This document shows positions 1-15,000 of a stretch of 64,000 nucleotides of DNA, in pieces. A program made the position numbers and the translations under genes. Numbering within the stretch: position 1 is the first letter of the stretch; each line of letters begins with the position of its first letter. The notes below the pieces were generated by a model. The model had not been told where the DNA came from, did no database searches, and saw only the letters and a list, made by a program, of their open reading frames with translations. The stretch spans positions 36,767,200 to 36,831,199 of the forward strand of contig CM037843.1 of the NCBI GenBank assembly GCA_021234535.1, read 5' to 3'. The DNA is from Stichopus chloronotus (lineage: Eukaryota > Echinodermata > Holothuroidea > Aspidochirotida > Stichopodidae).

Positions 1-72
1 CACCCTCAACCGTCCAGAACTGATTCCAAAATACGTCAAATGGCAAATGAGAACCGATTGCATCAACTACAT
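1..72 (-). CDS. LYST: possible partial LYST exon at left edge
   Basis: After a T-rich tract and TTTGCAAG acceptor at 73-74, 2 nt complete a phase-1 codon. An open frame then runs to the edge (VVDAIGSHLPFDVFWNQFWT). The phase fits exon 20. I cannot match it confidently to human LYST, so it may be chance. Confidence 0.35.
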
Positions 73-3000
73 CTTGCAAACAAAATTGTTAGTTTTTTAA
101 AGGAGGTGGGATCTATTTATGGTTGTATTCTCAGCCAGATATCCTAGAACTGAAGGCTGCCTCTGGCCTTTCTGATTCGGATGGCTGCAAGAATGAATGT
201 GAACAAGACATCAATGAACACAAATGTAATGCTAAGATAAGAAATTTGAGCCCAGGTTTTATGTGGTCATAGTCTTGTGTTTTCATACATTTTTGTTGTT
301 TTAACTACGTTTTCTTTTTGTGTTCTTTCTCTTCTCTGGCGAACCTGTTTTGTAAAAGCTGTCACGTATCCAGGTTCTCAATGCTTTTCTTTTCTTTACC
401 TTTGTTGTAATTATTAATTTTTACCTGCACATTAAGAAAGCAAAAATAAATCTGATCACTTTCAACCTTTCTTGTAAAGAGTACCTGCAACTGAGTTGCG
501 ATTAATTTCAAGGGACAGTTATCTTCCGCATATATGCAAGGCACATGTTCTGTCCTTCACGCCAAATCCTCATCAGGATGCAGACTCCAAATGTTGATAT
601 CTTCTTTATCAGCCCTCTGAGAATTCAGCTTGAGTCAATGGCTGCAATTTCTTATTACTTTCCTTTAATCCATTCATGGATTTCATAAAACAGTGGTTAC
701 GTTATGAACAGCTGTAATGATTTATTCAAGTTTTTCACCACGGGAAACTTCAGTTATCTAACAATCATGCCAGAACAATCACATTCCAACAATTTTTTCC
801 CCCCCTGCTATAGCTGTTTGTTTCAGTGTAATAAAACTAGTTAACAATGAGATTTCTGTTCTCATTGCTTGAGGATCTGTATAAAGGAAATATTTCAACA
901 GTTACATCTCTTAAAGGGAAATAGGACACTTTCAAAGCACCAACATGGCATACAAAGAAAACAGCTTTAATCATTCTCAAACCATCCAGGCCAAAGAAAT
1001 ATCTACAAAAGCATCATCTCTTCCAACAATTATGCATAAGATGAGTTACAGAAGATGCATCATTTGAATTTTTGAAAGTCTGGGTGGGAATTTAGTGTTG
1101 AGTAACAAAAAAAACCTGAATTTCTGTCCATAAGAAACATATTTTCTTAAAAGAAGGCCCACCATCCTGCCTTACTGTGAATAATCTATGATTCCATGTC
1201 CACAAATAATCAGTTTAAAAATATGATTTTCTTTTCTGTCAAACAAATGCCTTATTTCCTCTGAAAACAAATATTTCACTGATTGCACAACATTGCAGAA
1301 TATTTCCAATTTCTGGGCACAATTTGCTGACATGTGAATGGGTTACCACTCAAGTACAGATCTATTCATATTTAAGTGACATTAACAAATCAATAAACTT
1401 GAAACTCAGTAGTAAACTGAACAGCAATATTTATATTGAGTGGTTGTACCTCTCAAATGCTTAACGTAATGTTCAATTCTCATTGACAGTTTTCTGTGCA
1501 TCTTCTTTCATTCTTGAACACTTTACATTGCCACTCTTCTGTTTTATGTTGGAGATAATTTATATATACCTTAACACATTTTAAATGCAAGTAATACCTC
1601 TGAGACATCCAATCATATCCTCATCTGAATAAACCTGTCTAATGACAGAAAGCTAGTCTTTCATCTATTCACTTTCTCTTTTTCTCTACCTGCATTTTGC
1701 AACATACATTGTCATCTACAGTTACCTTGTCTTGGTGAACTCCCAATGGTTTCTTGAATGTCTGTGGTTCCCATAGACTCTGCTTTTTGCTCTGCAGGGG
1801 TTGCTATGGAATCTACTGTCTGCTCTGCAGGGGTTGCTATGGATTCTGCTGTTTGTTCTGCAGGGGTTGTTCTAGAATCTGTAGTTGCATCTGCTGTGGT
1901 TGTCACAGATTCAGTTCTCTCATTTGATGCAGTTGCGATGGAAAAAGAGGAACCATTTTCATCTGACTTAGGACTGTGGGTACCACTAGATGTGCTACTG
2001 CTGGATTTCTCTACAGTGAGGGTGTCCTCTTTGATGTCTGACAGTTCCACACTTTGACCTCTTGTTCTACTTCTGGATATTCTTCCCCCTGTTGAGGAGA
2101 CTAATTTAGAAGGCAGCATGAATATCTTCACAGTAGAGCATAAGTAGACCTTTTGCTGTTAACAAAAAATATGCTCAAATTGTGAAGTACAAACTTTACG
2201 CCACTACAACAATATGGTGGTTACATCATAAATTTTACAAGGACAGAATTTTTGCACATCCACTGACACAACAAGAGAGAAAATGCTAGAACTAATCCAA
2301 AAATGAGCTTTAAGACATCATAAATATGGGAAATCAAGTATGTAAGTGCATATTCCATTGCCAGAACTAAAAAAAATTACAAAATATGGATCAGAGAAAA
2401 ACAAGATATAGATCAAAGTGCTGTTGCTCAAACAAGAAAAGTAACGAGCCCATTGAGAAACAAAGAGAACTATTGCCACAACAATAGACTCACATTTATG
2501 CTGATTAAAGTAGAAACTGGAAGGAGCATGACAGACAAAAGTATTCACGGCAGGATGGGTGGACAGCAAGAAGTCTGAAATCTCTGCCATGAGATGCGGA
2601 TCAGCCGGATCCAGTGGAAGCCCCAGCATGGTCCGGATCAACTTGATCAGACCTTCCAAAGCCGTTGGGGGCACTGCTGGTAAATCTTCATCATGTCTCT
2701 CCTGTATTACAGAAAATGAATCGTTCAAAAGTTTAACGACGAGAGCAACGTCATGCAGGACGGGTGTGGGTATTGGTATGCTACAAGTGAACTACAGACT
2801 GCTTGAGTGGAGTTTGAAAACAAGGACAAGCTTCTACTCCTCTTAGCCACCCATACTGCATGCAATGTATAAAAAATGTTAGAGTTTAGAAGAAAGAGTC
2901 AATCAAGTCAGTTGAATCAGAATCAGTTGAAAAAGACAGATCAGGAATGAAGACACTGATATTAAAATTAGACAACACTACCAAACACAGATTCACATCA

Positions 3001-6000
3001 GCAGATATGCATCATTCATTCTGCAGTCAGTCTTGGTGAGAATGCTTAGCAACAATGGCAACAGCTACAAGGCTATCAATATTCATTTCACATTTATACC
3101 AGCTGATTTCCTTCAGTATCAACTCATTATGTGAAAAAAAAATAAATTAGAGGGAACTCCCATTAGCTAGTCTTCCCCGACCTGCTCCTGGCAGGTTGGG
3201 GAAGAAAGAATTTCTGCTCCAGTGCACTTGATTAGTTTATTGTCTCTCTCTCTGGTCATGATCATTCCCTGTGCATACACAGTGATCAGATAAGAGGCTC
3301 ACATCTCAATATTCCCCACAATGGCACACACTTGAATGGGTGCTGACAATTGGGTTTATTACAGCACAGTCTCTGAGTCCACAGACCTTGGGGTTGACCA
3401 TTTATTTACTCATGGACAAACTCCGCTGCAAATTTTTCTTAAAAAGTGGCTGATGGGAAATTCCTCTAAAGTAAGTTCCATCGGTGACAAACCTTGACCA
3501 TAATGAGGAGCTTTGGCACCAGACCGGCACTCTGCAATTTCTCAAAGTTGAAGCTCCGGTGCGGATGGTCCCGTTTGATGAGCATCTGGATGGCATCCAG
3601 GAGGAGACAGAATACTGATGGATCTCCTTTGCTCCAGATCCTCCAGTTGAGGATCAATTGAATGAAAATGTCTTCATCTTGTAGGATGCAATCGGTCTCT
3701 TGATGTACTTTAAATGTGTCTGTGAGTGTACAGTAGTACACCAGGGCTGGACTACAACAACTGTCAAAGAGAACCTGTGACCAGACCAGAAATATGCATT
3801 CAAAAGTACTAGGCACGATCATAAACAGCGACAAAACAAGGAAAGACGCCACAGTAAAGTCGCATCCATCGTCATGGAAAACATGCAACAACGTCAGGAT
3901 TATATTACAGAATTAACAACAACAGAAGAGAAAATTTACCATGATTTTGAACTCAAAAATCATTACTGAGACTCTGTAACCCAGATCAAATACATCCATT
4001 TGTAGTAATAACAGTGATAAAAAACAACAAACCAAGCATAAGCACAATAGCGGACAACAGCTACCACTGTAATGGAGAAAATTCAACAAGCTCAGACATG
4101 AAGCAACAACATGTACGAGTTGTGGTTGGATAGAATATGTAACTGGAGGAGAATGCCCTCATAATAACAATGAAAGCATGACAATTCAAGCTGACAAGCA
4201 ATAGATATGCACCACTATGGCAGAGTGCCTTTAAGTAGATTATATCAGGGTTCAAACACTTTTTTGAGGCCAAAAATCAAATGCTTTGCAAAGTCTTCTC
4301 AAGATAGGCCTCCTGTTTTTCAAGACATCAAACCACTTTTAAAACACTCCAAAAATATCTTCCGAAATTTCTCGTTCATTACTTAAGGTTTGCACATAAC
4401 AAAAATGGCCCTGGTCCAAACATTTGTTGCAGATAATAATAAAGTCAAATTGACACTAAGATTCAAGACCTTTTTAAGGACTTTGATGGAAAGAATCAAA
4501 TTCAAGCACTTGGCAGCAGTCTCTAACAATAACATGGCTTTACTATGTTTTCTGATATGACAAAGACAGTGTAAACTGGTCTGTTTTATTTGTTCAAAAT
4601 TAGTATGACTATCAAAGGGTTGCAGTGGACACCATCAACTGCTGCATAATAAGCCATTGGTCACATGGCAACCACCTGACATGATAAATCATACAGGTCA
4701 CAAGGGCACCAACAACCACAACAGACGTTAAAGGGAAATGTTATATTTAAAATGCATCAACATGGCATACAAACAAAATATCAAACTTTAATCATTGTTA
4801 AACAATACAATAAACAGCAACAGCTTCACCTCTCCCGATCATTTACACATAAAATGTGTAACAGAAAGTGCATCATGTGAATTTTCGAAAGTTTGAACAA
4901 AGAAATAATTCTTGAGCAACACTAACTGAATATCTATCTGTGAGAAACTTATTGTTTGAAAAGAGAGCTATTATACTGCCTTATTCTGAATAATCTATCA
5001 CTGAGTGTTCATAAATATCAGTTGTGTAAATATGATTTTTTCTGTAGAGCAAACACATTTTCCGTTGAACAACATCAGCTGCAGGAGTAATTAGCAACAG
5101 CTTATGCTTGATAAAGCATACAACAGAACTTTCAAGAGAGTACAAATTGAAACAGAACAAGAGGAAAAAGAAAGGATTCTAAGACATGACAAGTGGAAAC
5201 TGTCGACAAGTAAAGATACATAAACATCACAGCAGAAATGGTAAGAACAAATACAGCAGTGCAAAAAGTACCTTTAAAGGTTGAGGTCCAACTTTGAATT
5301 TTGATGAGTTCAAGACTTTTGATAACATATCTGGCCCTGATATAGATCGGAATTCAGACGCAAGGGAATAACTAGAATTTTGAAGAATCATGAGAAGTCT
5401 GACTGCATCAGCCTGGTGTTCAGGACTGCTGGTGCAGTCTACCACCTAAAGACAAAATACAGAAAGGATGGAGGTTAATGAAAACAGAACAATGTCTGTA
5501 ACCACAACTTGATAAGTGCATAATAACTGAAATAAAAGTTTTAAGCATCCAGTTTCCACATTTTGAAGACAAGATAAGATTTGTTTACCCGAATAAAGTG
5601 GGATGTGAAAAGTTTAAAAGTTTAGTGGAGGTCAAGACCATTCGAACACAAAATTACAACGAAAAGTATTACAAAATTGTTTTGATCTGATGATTTATTC
5701 TTCCATTGCACTATTATAATTCTGTTTTCTTTTATCTCAAGACACGATGGAACTTCCTTTAATGCCATGACAGTTCATCCATTTATCCTCTACAACTCAA
5801 CCACCTCTCTTTAATGCAGTCACCCCCTCCTCCCCAATCAAATGCTACTGAATCAAACCAAATATATAGATAATACAGAAAAATTTTTGAGCGGGTCGGA
5901 CCTAGGTATTCTTTACAATTGACTATGCAAGTGATTTCAAAATATTTTTGTAAACCATACACAAGCAGACAACTGGTCTTTCAAAAAATTTTTTTTTCCA

Positions 6001-9000
6001 GTCGGAAAAAATGTCTCTGTCGCTTAAATAGGATGGGACTTACAATTTGTCCTACTTGAACTTACCTTCCCGAGGAAGAAAAGGAAGGTACCAATGCCAC
6101 CGATTTCATGGATGGCCTTAACAAGGTGATGAGACAATACCACTGGAACAAGGCAAGATATATTGGCTTGGGAAACATCTGGGGAATGAGCCACCCCATC
6201 CCTGGGGGACGATGATATCCCTGGTAATACTCTGCTTAATGTATTTCCCTGTTGAGATGGTCTCTTAAAGATATTGAAGAGGTGATCTGAGTTTGGAGAG
6301 TACCCTAAAATCAAAGATTCCTGTCAGAGTGAAAACAAAAGGATTACATTATTGCTCCATTAAAAGGTAAAAAGTATACATAACAGTGACAAACTTTGAC
6401 CAGGTGAAACATTGCTTTGGTTTGTCTCTTTTTCTGATTTCACTTGATAACAATGAAAAAATTCCGCATGATTCCATGACAGGAAATCACTGCTCTTGCA
6501 ATACTAAGAGAAAGTGGTTTAGAGACAAATGTGGAGAATGGCAGTGCTTCAAAAGATCCAAAACTCTTTTGGACAGAGATACCATAAAGGAAAAGAGAAA
6601 AACAAAAAATAGTCATGACTTCATGGAGAAGCCCAGCACCACTTTTAGCTGGTCATTAGAATTAAGAGGTAGTAATCCAGATCAGTCATGGGGGGGGGGG
6701 GTTGGTGTCATGGTAATGTTATAGTTTACAAGTCATCATCAGTCTGCAATGCATAGGTAAGTAATACATTTTGTTGGTGCAAATAAATTTGCAAGAGATG
6801 CTGTTTCACTCTGAATATTTCAAAGAGACTCTGCAAGATTGAACAATGTATCATTCCAGATAAAGCTCAAGGAACACGTCAGTGAGTTTGAACTGAACTG
6901 GTCTCATCAGAGGAGAGGATTTAGTCCAGAGCAGCTAAGCTTCTATGATACCATTTTGACCAGTGGGTTGCAGATTTGACACATTGGTGTTGAGATGCAA
7001 AAGGTAAGAAACAACGATTTCATCTGGTCCTGAAAATGACATCATATAAGGTGACCCCAGATTACCACAATGAATAAATAATTAAAATAAATTGACCATA
7101 ATATAATGTCAGACCAATTTCAAAAGAACTGTGATCAAAACTTTCAAGAGGAAAATAACATCATTTCTGTAAACAGCAACAAATAGCAAACATGCTTCCT
7201 CATGACTTATGAAACTCAAATTTTCAAACACTGGCAATTTTGGTTGAGTGGCTTAAGTTCTTTATGACAACAATGACCCAGAGGAAAGATAACTAGAATG
7301 TCCAGAAGGGGGTTCTCCATGCTAGATTCGTTGCAAAGAATTTAATGTGCCAGGAAGAAAATTAATGTTTCAGGGCATGCTAACCACAAATCAATATTCA
7401 GTATTTAATTCCAAAGTTACAAGAAGAATATCAGGTGACGGGAGTAGAATGGTGGGTGCTGAGGATGACCCCCCCCCACTTTTCTAGATAAGCCACTGAA
7501 TGGATGACTAACCTTGAAGTGTTTGTAATCGACACCTCGTTTGCCGTTCAAAAACTCCCAGTCTAGCCCAGAATTTAAGTGATCAGACTTCAGGTGCCTG
7601 CTGTGTAGAGCTCTGCGCTGTGAACCTTCACAGGTAGAGAGGCTGAAGTAGTTTGGTCCATTCGAACAAATATGAAATGTCAACTGATCATTCAGAGTGG
7701 AAAAATCTGTCAAAGGTTTAAGAACACAAGAAATGCAGTAAGACAATATACGTGTCAAAAGTGCACAAATTCTTTGAAACGTACGATAAGTCGTGTACTT
7801 TGTAGAATCAACTTCTCTGGGATTTTCAGATAAGAAGCCCACGTCTTCAGAGGGAGGTACACTAGGACTAAATCTGGTGCAGGTGAGCTCTTCCACTGTC
7901 TTAGCAGACAGACTTTCACAGTGGAAAATTGCAGCAAATATTAATGTTAGCCATCAGAGAGAACAGAAGTTACTTCCCTCTATTTACATTTGAGAGATAA
8001 CAGATGTATCTTCTGAGGACAAAGGTTTCTGATTTGCTCTGAAAGCAGAATATTTCTGTCATTAAATCATTTACAGCATAAACAATTTAAGCATTATTTC
8101 ATATGCAAATCTTCACAATTTATCTTCCCCTCTCCCTGATCCCACCACAACCTTCTGTTCTCAGAACATTCATTTTCTGATAAACATAGTTTTCACTGCT
8201 TCAAAACAACTGATGGCTAAAATTTCTTACATGAGATTTTCTTGCTGCTTAAATGATCTGACTTTCCAATGCAAAATTTTGACAGATTTTAATACGCCAC
8301 TAGTCGAAGTAACTGTTTCTGAAGTCAGATGGCTTAGAAGAAGTCTCTATAACAAATACATGAATGTAAAGGTTTTTTTATTTAAGTATCTTGGATGTCC
8401 AAACTGGAGACTACTTCTCCATAAGTAGATACAAGCAACAGTCATAGCACTAACCTCTCTGGCTATGTAATCAGCCTGCTTTGTTAAATATTTCACAAAT
8501 CTTAAGGTAAGAGTCAGCCTCACCATTGAACAGCATAATATTTCCGATGTGGACATTCCCGAACCTCTCTTGCGATACCTCGGGTAACGAAGTCTCGCCT
8601 AGGAACAGCCATGAAGCAGATGAAGTCTTTGGCATCGACCTGACTGCGGCCTCCAGCGTGACTGGCTTTGGCGCTTGTCTGTTTACTGCGAGGGTCATCT
8701 GGTGATGGTCACGACACGATGAATATCAAGAACACAAAAGGAACACACAAAATAGTTTTTGTTATTTGGGGAACAACCACAGAGATGCAGATGGCTACAG
8801 GAGATAGCAGATTACAACAATTGATATGTGACACAGCACCAAAAGTAAGCAAATGAAGTTTTTTTCACAAATACATCCAGATAATTTTGTCACAGGATAA
8901 TTATCTAAGATTTTGCAGTTACGTCAAGATGAAGCAACAATGCTTTGACACTTCAATGATTTTTCCCCTAAGTCCTTTTCTGGGCTTTGCCAAAAGATGA

Positions 9001-12000
9001 GATTTTGCCAAAAAAAAAAAATGCTAAAACACATGAATGCTCATACTGTCAAAACAATTTATTTACATAAAGATAAATTTTGAAATTATACAAGTCCAGT
9101 ACAAATACCCAGCACAAGAAAGCATATATCACTGATATTGCTTTTCACTGATGCTTGTCAATCCCTTTTACTACCAGCAGTTACCACTTACTGACTCAAG
9201 CTCAATTAATCGCATCAGACAAACAAATGATAATGATTAATAACCTGTGTTGGTCACACAAAATACAACAGAAATGTTAACCACATACACAGTCCCATCT
9301 CATTTAACCATTTCAAAGAAGAGGTAATTCAAGTTAATGTACAGTATTTGTGTGTGTGTGGGTTCCTGTTATGCTTTGTGATAGGAAAAGTTACAAACGT
9401 TGTCACCAATAAAACAGCAAAAATTGCAAGGTTTCCTTTGTCATCAGACAAATGCTCGCCATCTTGGATTTTCAGCCAAAGTAAAACAAGTGAGAAATTT
9501 TTGTCACTTTTACGTCATGCTTACTTTCCCAAGAATCTTGTGGTTTTGAGAAGATTCTTCATGGTACGTCACAGCGAGGTGAGTCCAGATTCCCATAGAA
9601 ACGATTCCAGTGCATTGTACCTCTGAGAGAACCTCACTACCTGATGAAAGTCTTCAAACCAAAAAACGAATTTAAGCAACATGAGAGAGACTAAAAATGG
9701 AAAAATAAACATTGGTGAAATCTTTCATTGCCACATTTCATATCAATTTTTACGAGGATTTATGCGCTGCCCCCTCCCCTCCCTAATTGCACAGTCTAAC
9801 CTAACATATCACAAAAAGCTGTAGTGCTTGCACCTGTTCTGTATCTTTGTCGTAGGGAATTGGTACTAGTTTTTCTTGACTATACGAGGGTACCAACAAC
9901 ATGAGGTCTACATCTATGTCATACATAAGTAGCTCTCTTGTGAGTCGATAGACTGTACACACACACTAAAAACCATCCTTCTTAGTCACACAGAAACAGT
10001 GCTATTTCAATTCAGATACTGCACATAACATTGGGTCCTGCAATTTTTAAGAAGAACTGCCACAATTTTGACGGAGAAAACTGGCAGAGAGAAAGAGCAG
10101 GATACATGCCCCCATCGTCAATAAATTTTATAAATGAAAGACAAATGAATTGCTGTTGATAGACAGGCCAAGATTCACAATTTGCCTATATTACTGTCAG
10201 TAGATGATGTTGGTTAACTCACTCATGTGAAGCATTATGAGCACAAAAAAAAAAAAAAAACAATGGGATCATCACACAATAAATGTAAAAACAATGGAAT
10301 CATCACACAATAAATGTCAAGAAATACAAAACAGAAGTTCTGTAGCCATTCTGAGAGTTACTGTGGGTATCTGTTCATATTTATCAAGAAATTTAAAATC
10401 ATTTCCCCTGTCACTATTTTCTTCACTCTAATTCCTCAAACGCCATATACTGCACATTACCGTCAACATTTTCTGGAGCACAACGACAATTACAAGCTAA
10501 ACATTGGATTGCAATGGAAATCATACACTGTCTCATTTTTTTTTGCTACACATGCAAAGAAAAATGGATCTTCAATTGCTCTTACTTTAAAATTAGACAT
10601 GACGGTCTAAACCCTGCCCAGATTTCGACACAGTGGTCACTGGTTCCCATGGATACTAAGTGGACTTGATCTTTGCACCTGATCTGATCAATTGATCTGG
10701 TCTCTGAAAACTCTGAAAGATTACGATATGAAAACAATTAAGAAAAGGTCATGATAAAGCTTGAATAAGAACAAAAGGGACTCAAATTGTGTCAAAACTG
10801 ACAGCAGCATTTAGTAGAAAAAAAAAAAAACTGTACTTCTGAAAGTACAGCATACACAGAACTATCAGAAGAAGCTTGGCTAGCTGATGCCTTACAACAG
10901 CGACAAAACAGATGTTGTAAAACAGGAACATATAGACGTACTTGCTGCTTGTTAAGCATTCTGACAGAAAAATAAACTGATTTTACTCATAGAGCTTCAA
11001 AGATTGAAACTGAGGGCACTTATTTATTGAAATTTCATATCAACAATTATGGGACGCCTCACAAATCTAACACAAAACACAGAACTAAAAATGATAATGA
11101 ATGGGAAATCTAAAACGCTATGGTTGTCTTACTTTTGGATGTATCTTTGCCTTTGCTGTATCTCTTCTCAAAACCTCCACTTTTGCCTCGCTTCATGATA
11201 ACAGTCTGTTTATACTGTTCCTCCAGCTTCACCCACAGACTCATCGAGAATCCCTTTGACAAGATAGGCGGCCACTGCAGGACACTCTCCAAGCACACCT
11301 GGAGGGGGGAAATCCTTGAGATCTTGCAAGCGGGTGCAACCTTCTGACTGACATGTGCAGTTTGTAGCTGAATCTCTGGGCGTAGTCTGTTGACGACCGG
11401 AAATGGGATGTATCGATTAGGCCTGTCCTGAGTAGTGTGTGCTATGCTCAGTAATGTCTTGAGCAGTTCAGGCTATAGAAAAAAAAAGACAAATTATAAA
11501 AATAGATATGCGTTGCAAAGTTTAATTTGCAGCTAAGAGGAAGCAAGGAAAGAGAGAAATACACATCAAGATTTTGTAAGTTATCTATACAATTGTAACA
11601 CCAACAGCTGTAAGGTTTCTAGTTGTACATCACCTACTCTTATTATTGCACGAAAAGGACAGCCCCCAGTGTAGTTTGTAAAATACTACATAGTATTTAT
11701 ATTGCTAGGTGGTACTTTCTACAATAGGCTCATTGTTACTCAGTGTGTTACAACTGCTACCAAGTATGAGTTAAAGCCAATCTTTCCCTTGAGATATTGT
11801 GTTTATAAGTAAGTGTCATGGACAAGCAAATGCAAAAATGCACAAACACAAGCTCACACGCACACATGCACACACCCATGATTGCATGAGTGACAATTAT
11901 CATTGAAACCTCAAATCAATAATGCGTACACCTCCTGTCCAGCAACGAACAAATACATTCACCAAGGAAACACCAGGGACTCTTGCATTTGATGCATGAA

Positions 12001-15000
12001 CTGCTTCAAAGATTGATCAAGAAGTTTTTGAGGATAATGACATTAGAACCACAATATAATAGTGAACTCTACATTCCCAGTTACCACAAGTATAGAACAC
12101 AAACACATAGAACATGAATGACAAAAAAAGGGGCCAAGTGAGAATCTCACAGTAACTTCCCTCACAAAGTTTCAAAGAATTCTGCATTGACTCAACAATT
12201 TTACTGTGTATTTGTTGCAGGTTTTCAAATTCCCCCCGAAACAAGCGCACTTCCGATGATTTAGCTAACAAATCTTTGTTGATAGTGCTACATATTATTA
12301 ACTTCCTTAAATGCTGACTGTGTCATTGCTATTGCTGTGACACAAGCAAGTCCAGGGTGAGCACTACTTTTGATTGTAACACTGACAACATGCTCACACA
12401 CAGTGTACATTATGATTCATGGTTAAAACTACTGACAAGTCTTCAGGGGAATGAAAGAACATGGCCCAGTGTCAAGTTCGAAAGATGCAATCATTCCCTA
12501 ACAATTTAGGCAGACATTACAATCACTTAAAATATACAAATGTTTACTCCCTATAACAGAGAAATAACACCATGGGAGTTTTACGGCCTCTTTGACTGAG
12601 TGGGTTTTCATGGTTCATTGACTACTTATGTTTTATTTCTGTTAAGTGTCAATCATTTTCAGCAAATGCTTCACAGTCAGTCACATACATGATTCAACTA
12701 AAAGAACAATGCTAGGCAGACAAATTTTACAGCCTAAACTCAAGGAGGAATGTTCGACAATGCAGGTGAGGTCGACAAAAGTGTGAGAGGAAGGAATGTG
12801 TACAGCAAACTTTCAAGCAACACAGAGTTCACATACATTTAATGGAACCCTCTTTCACAGCCAACCATATGGACGACAGCCCAATGAACTACAGCCCACA
12901 CAGGGTCACGTCTAGACCATGAAACATCCTTCCCCTCCCCCCCCCACCCCCTGATAGAATAAAAATGAGTTGGCAGCTTTTCTTTTCAGACAGGAGTAGT
13001 CCAAACTTTTTCTTGGCTTTCTATCTTATCAAGTAACCATAGTTTAATTTCAAGTCCGAACTACACCAGAAAGCAATTACAGTAATAATATTATGCAGTT
13101 TGGAGACTGATAATTATGATTATTGTAGTATGAACGTTCAATGCCTTCGATGTTAGAGTTTATTTAAGACATTTATCATAAACAATAACTTCGCCAGTTC
13201 TTTTTTCATTTTTCTTTTGCACGGTTTTTACCAGTTGAGATCATAAATGCCTTGCAAAATCTCTGCTAACTATGTTGCTATCTTCATGAAACATGATTCA
13301 GAACAGATGGCTACAGTACAGACTACGTTTCCAACTTTTATAATAATTACTCACAATGACATATTCCTCCGTGGTATCGCACAGTTGTAATAATCTCCTC
13401 AGCTGGCATGAGGTGATGGCATTCTCAACAAGGACTGCCGTGAGCTCAATGAGGAGACACCGAACACCTGTCAAAACAATTGCATGAAGACATGCAAAAT
13501 TTGAAGACTTAATGATGAGGAACACAGGTAGAGATCACAGAATTCATTAAATCCAATGATTAAATTTTCCACTTCATTTCAAAAAGTAGGTACTGCTGAC
13601 TCTGCAAAACGGACTTTCAAATACGTGCAGGACAATTTGGCATTTACGGTAAAAGCCACTTCAGAGTTGCAACAGCGTTTTACAGGTCAAAGGTCAAGAG
13701 GATATTGTTTGTGTATGTCGTGCTGAAAGCAGACCGTGCAGAAGCTTCAAAATGTAGCTACATTTAATGGAATGCAAACATTTTGCTTACATGAATGATA
13801 CCATTCTTACGAGTTTTGTAAAACATTAAATTTAGGGTGGAGAGTTAGCTTTGTGGTTAGAGTGTCCATCTTGTAATCTTTGGGTAGCCAGATCAAATAT
13901 CAGTAGAACCGCTTGGAAAATTTCTGGGAATTCAAATTTGGCTTGCTCAGTAAAGCTGTGTAAAGTAGTGGTACTAAGGGGGTAATTTGGGTTCCTGTTA
14001 GCCGATTTAGGTCTTGTACACTTCAGGTTGCTTGGTACAGCTGATAGGCTGCTGTACTGGACAGGTTCTCCACTCCTATCAGCCTTTGGGAAAGTGGCTA
14101 AAGACTGGGGGACACACTCTTTTCAGTCAGATGGGGACGATAAATGGCGGCCCCGGGAGCGGCTTGAGTTTGCATTGGTGATTGTCTGGTTTTATCCATC
14201 TCGATATCCTCTGGGCACTTATCGAAAAGAGTAGGCCAATCTCGCCGGTGTTCATCCACGATCGACATGGTATAGGGTCCTTCATGAGCCCATTTGGCGC
14301 TTTCTGATCCTCAAATTTCAAATTCAAATTCTCTATAAATCGTTGAATGGAGAATCCAGGTACTGAACAATTATGGTTGTGGAAACATGAATGACCCAAT
14401 CAATGTTGGAGGCAACAAAACTTACAATAAGAGGAAGGAGGGATATGAACTGGTCGCATTTGCATTCGCAGCTGTTCGCATGAACATAGTGGGGGAAGTA
14501 GATGCGCGGGAATAGAAAGCCACTCACTACAGTGCAATTTTGAATGTTGGAGACGAGCTGTTACCTCATCCGTTCAAAGAACTCGTTGACAACAAATGGG
14601 AAGGAGAAAAATCAGGGAGAAAATGGCCGCCAAGCATGTATTTTGATGTAATCTAGCAGATTATATAGGTAATGTAGAAAACAGATCGCTGTGATAGATT
14701 ATTGCGTAATCTGCTAGTAACATACCTATGTCACGTTCAAGGATTAGCTTAAGCTGCGGTAGCCAGCTGTGAACTGTACCGACATATGACACTAGTAACT
14801 AAATGTGCAAGCATTTTGTGGAAGTTTTGCCGAATAGGCTTTCTGTACGTTGTAATGACAAGAACTGTCACTGTAATCCTTATAGGCTTATGCGTCCTAG
14901 TTTTGTAACATGACAAAGGCCTAATGTGAGGTTGTTAGAAATCTGGTTGCACTTAAATCTGCCTTTGGTTACATTAGTCATATTATCGCTATTCAATCTG

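Noticed and set aside
480..560. Minus-strand frame ending at CTCAGTTGCAG|GTACTC
   Set aside because: The donor looks good, but no acceptor in phase and no match to LYST.
7755..7937. Overlapping minus-strand frames between LYST exons 14 and 15
   Set aside because: Human LYST has no residues between these segments, and the exon 14 and 15 phases already join.
13835..13902. Functional tRNA gene
   Set aside because: The B box is degraded (GATCAAATAT) and the arms do not pair well; it is better read as a SINE head.
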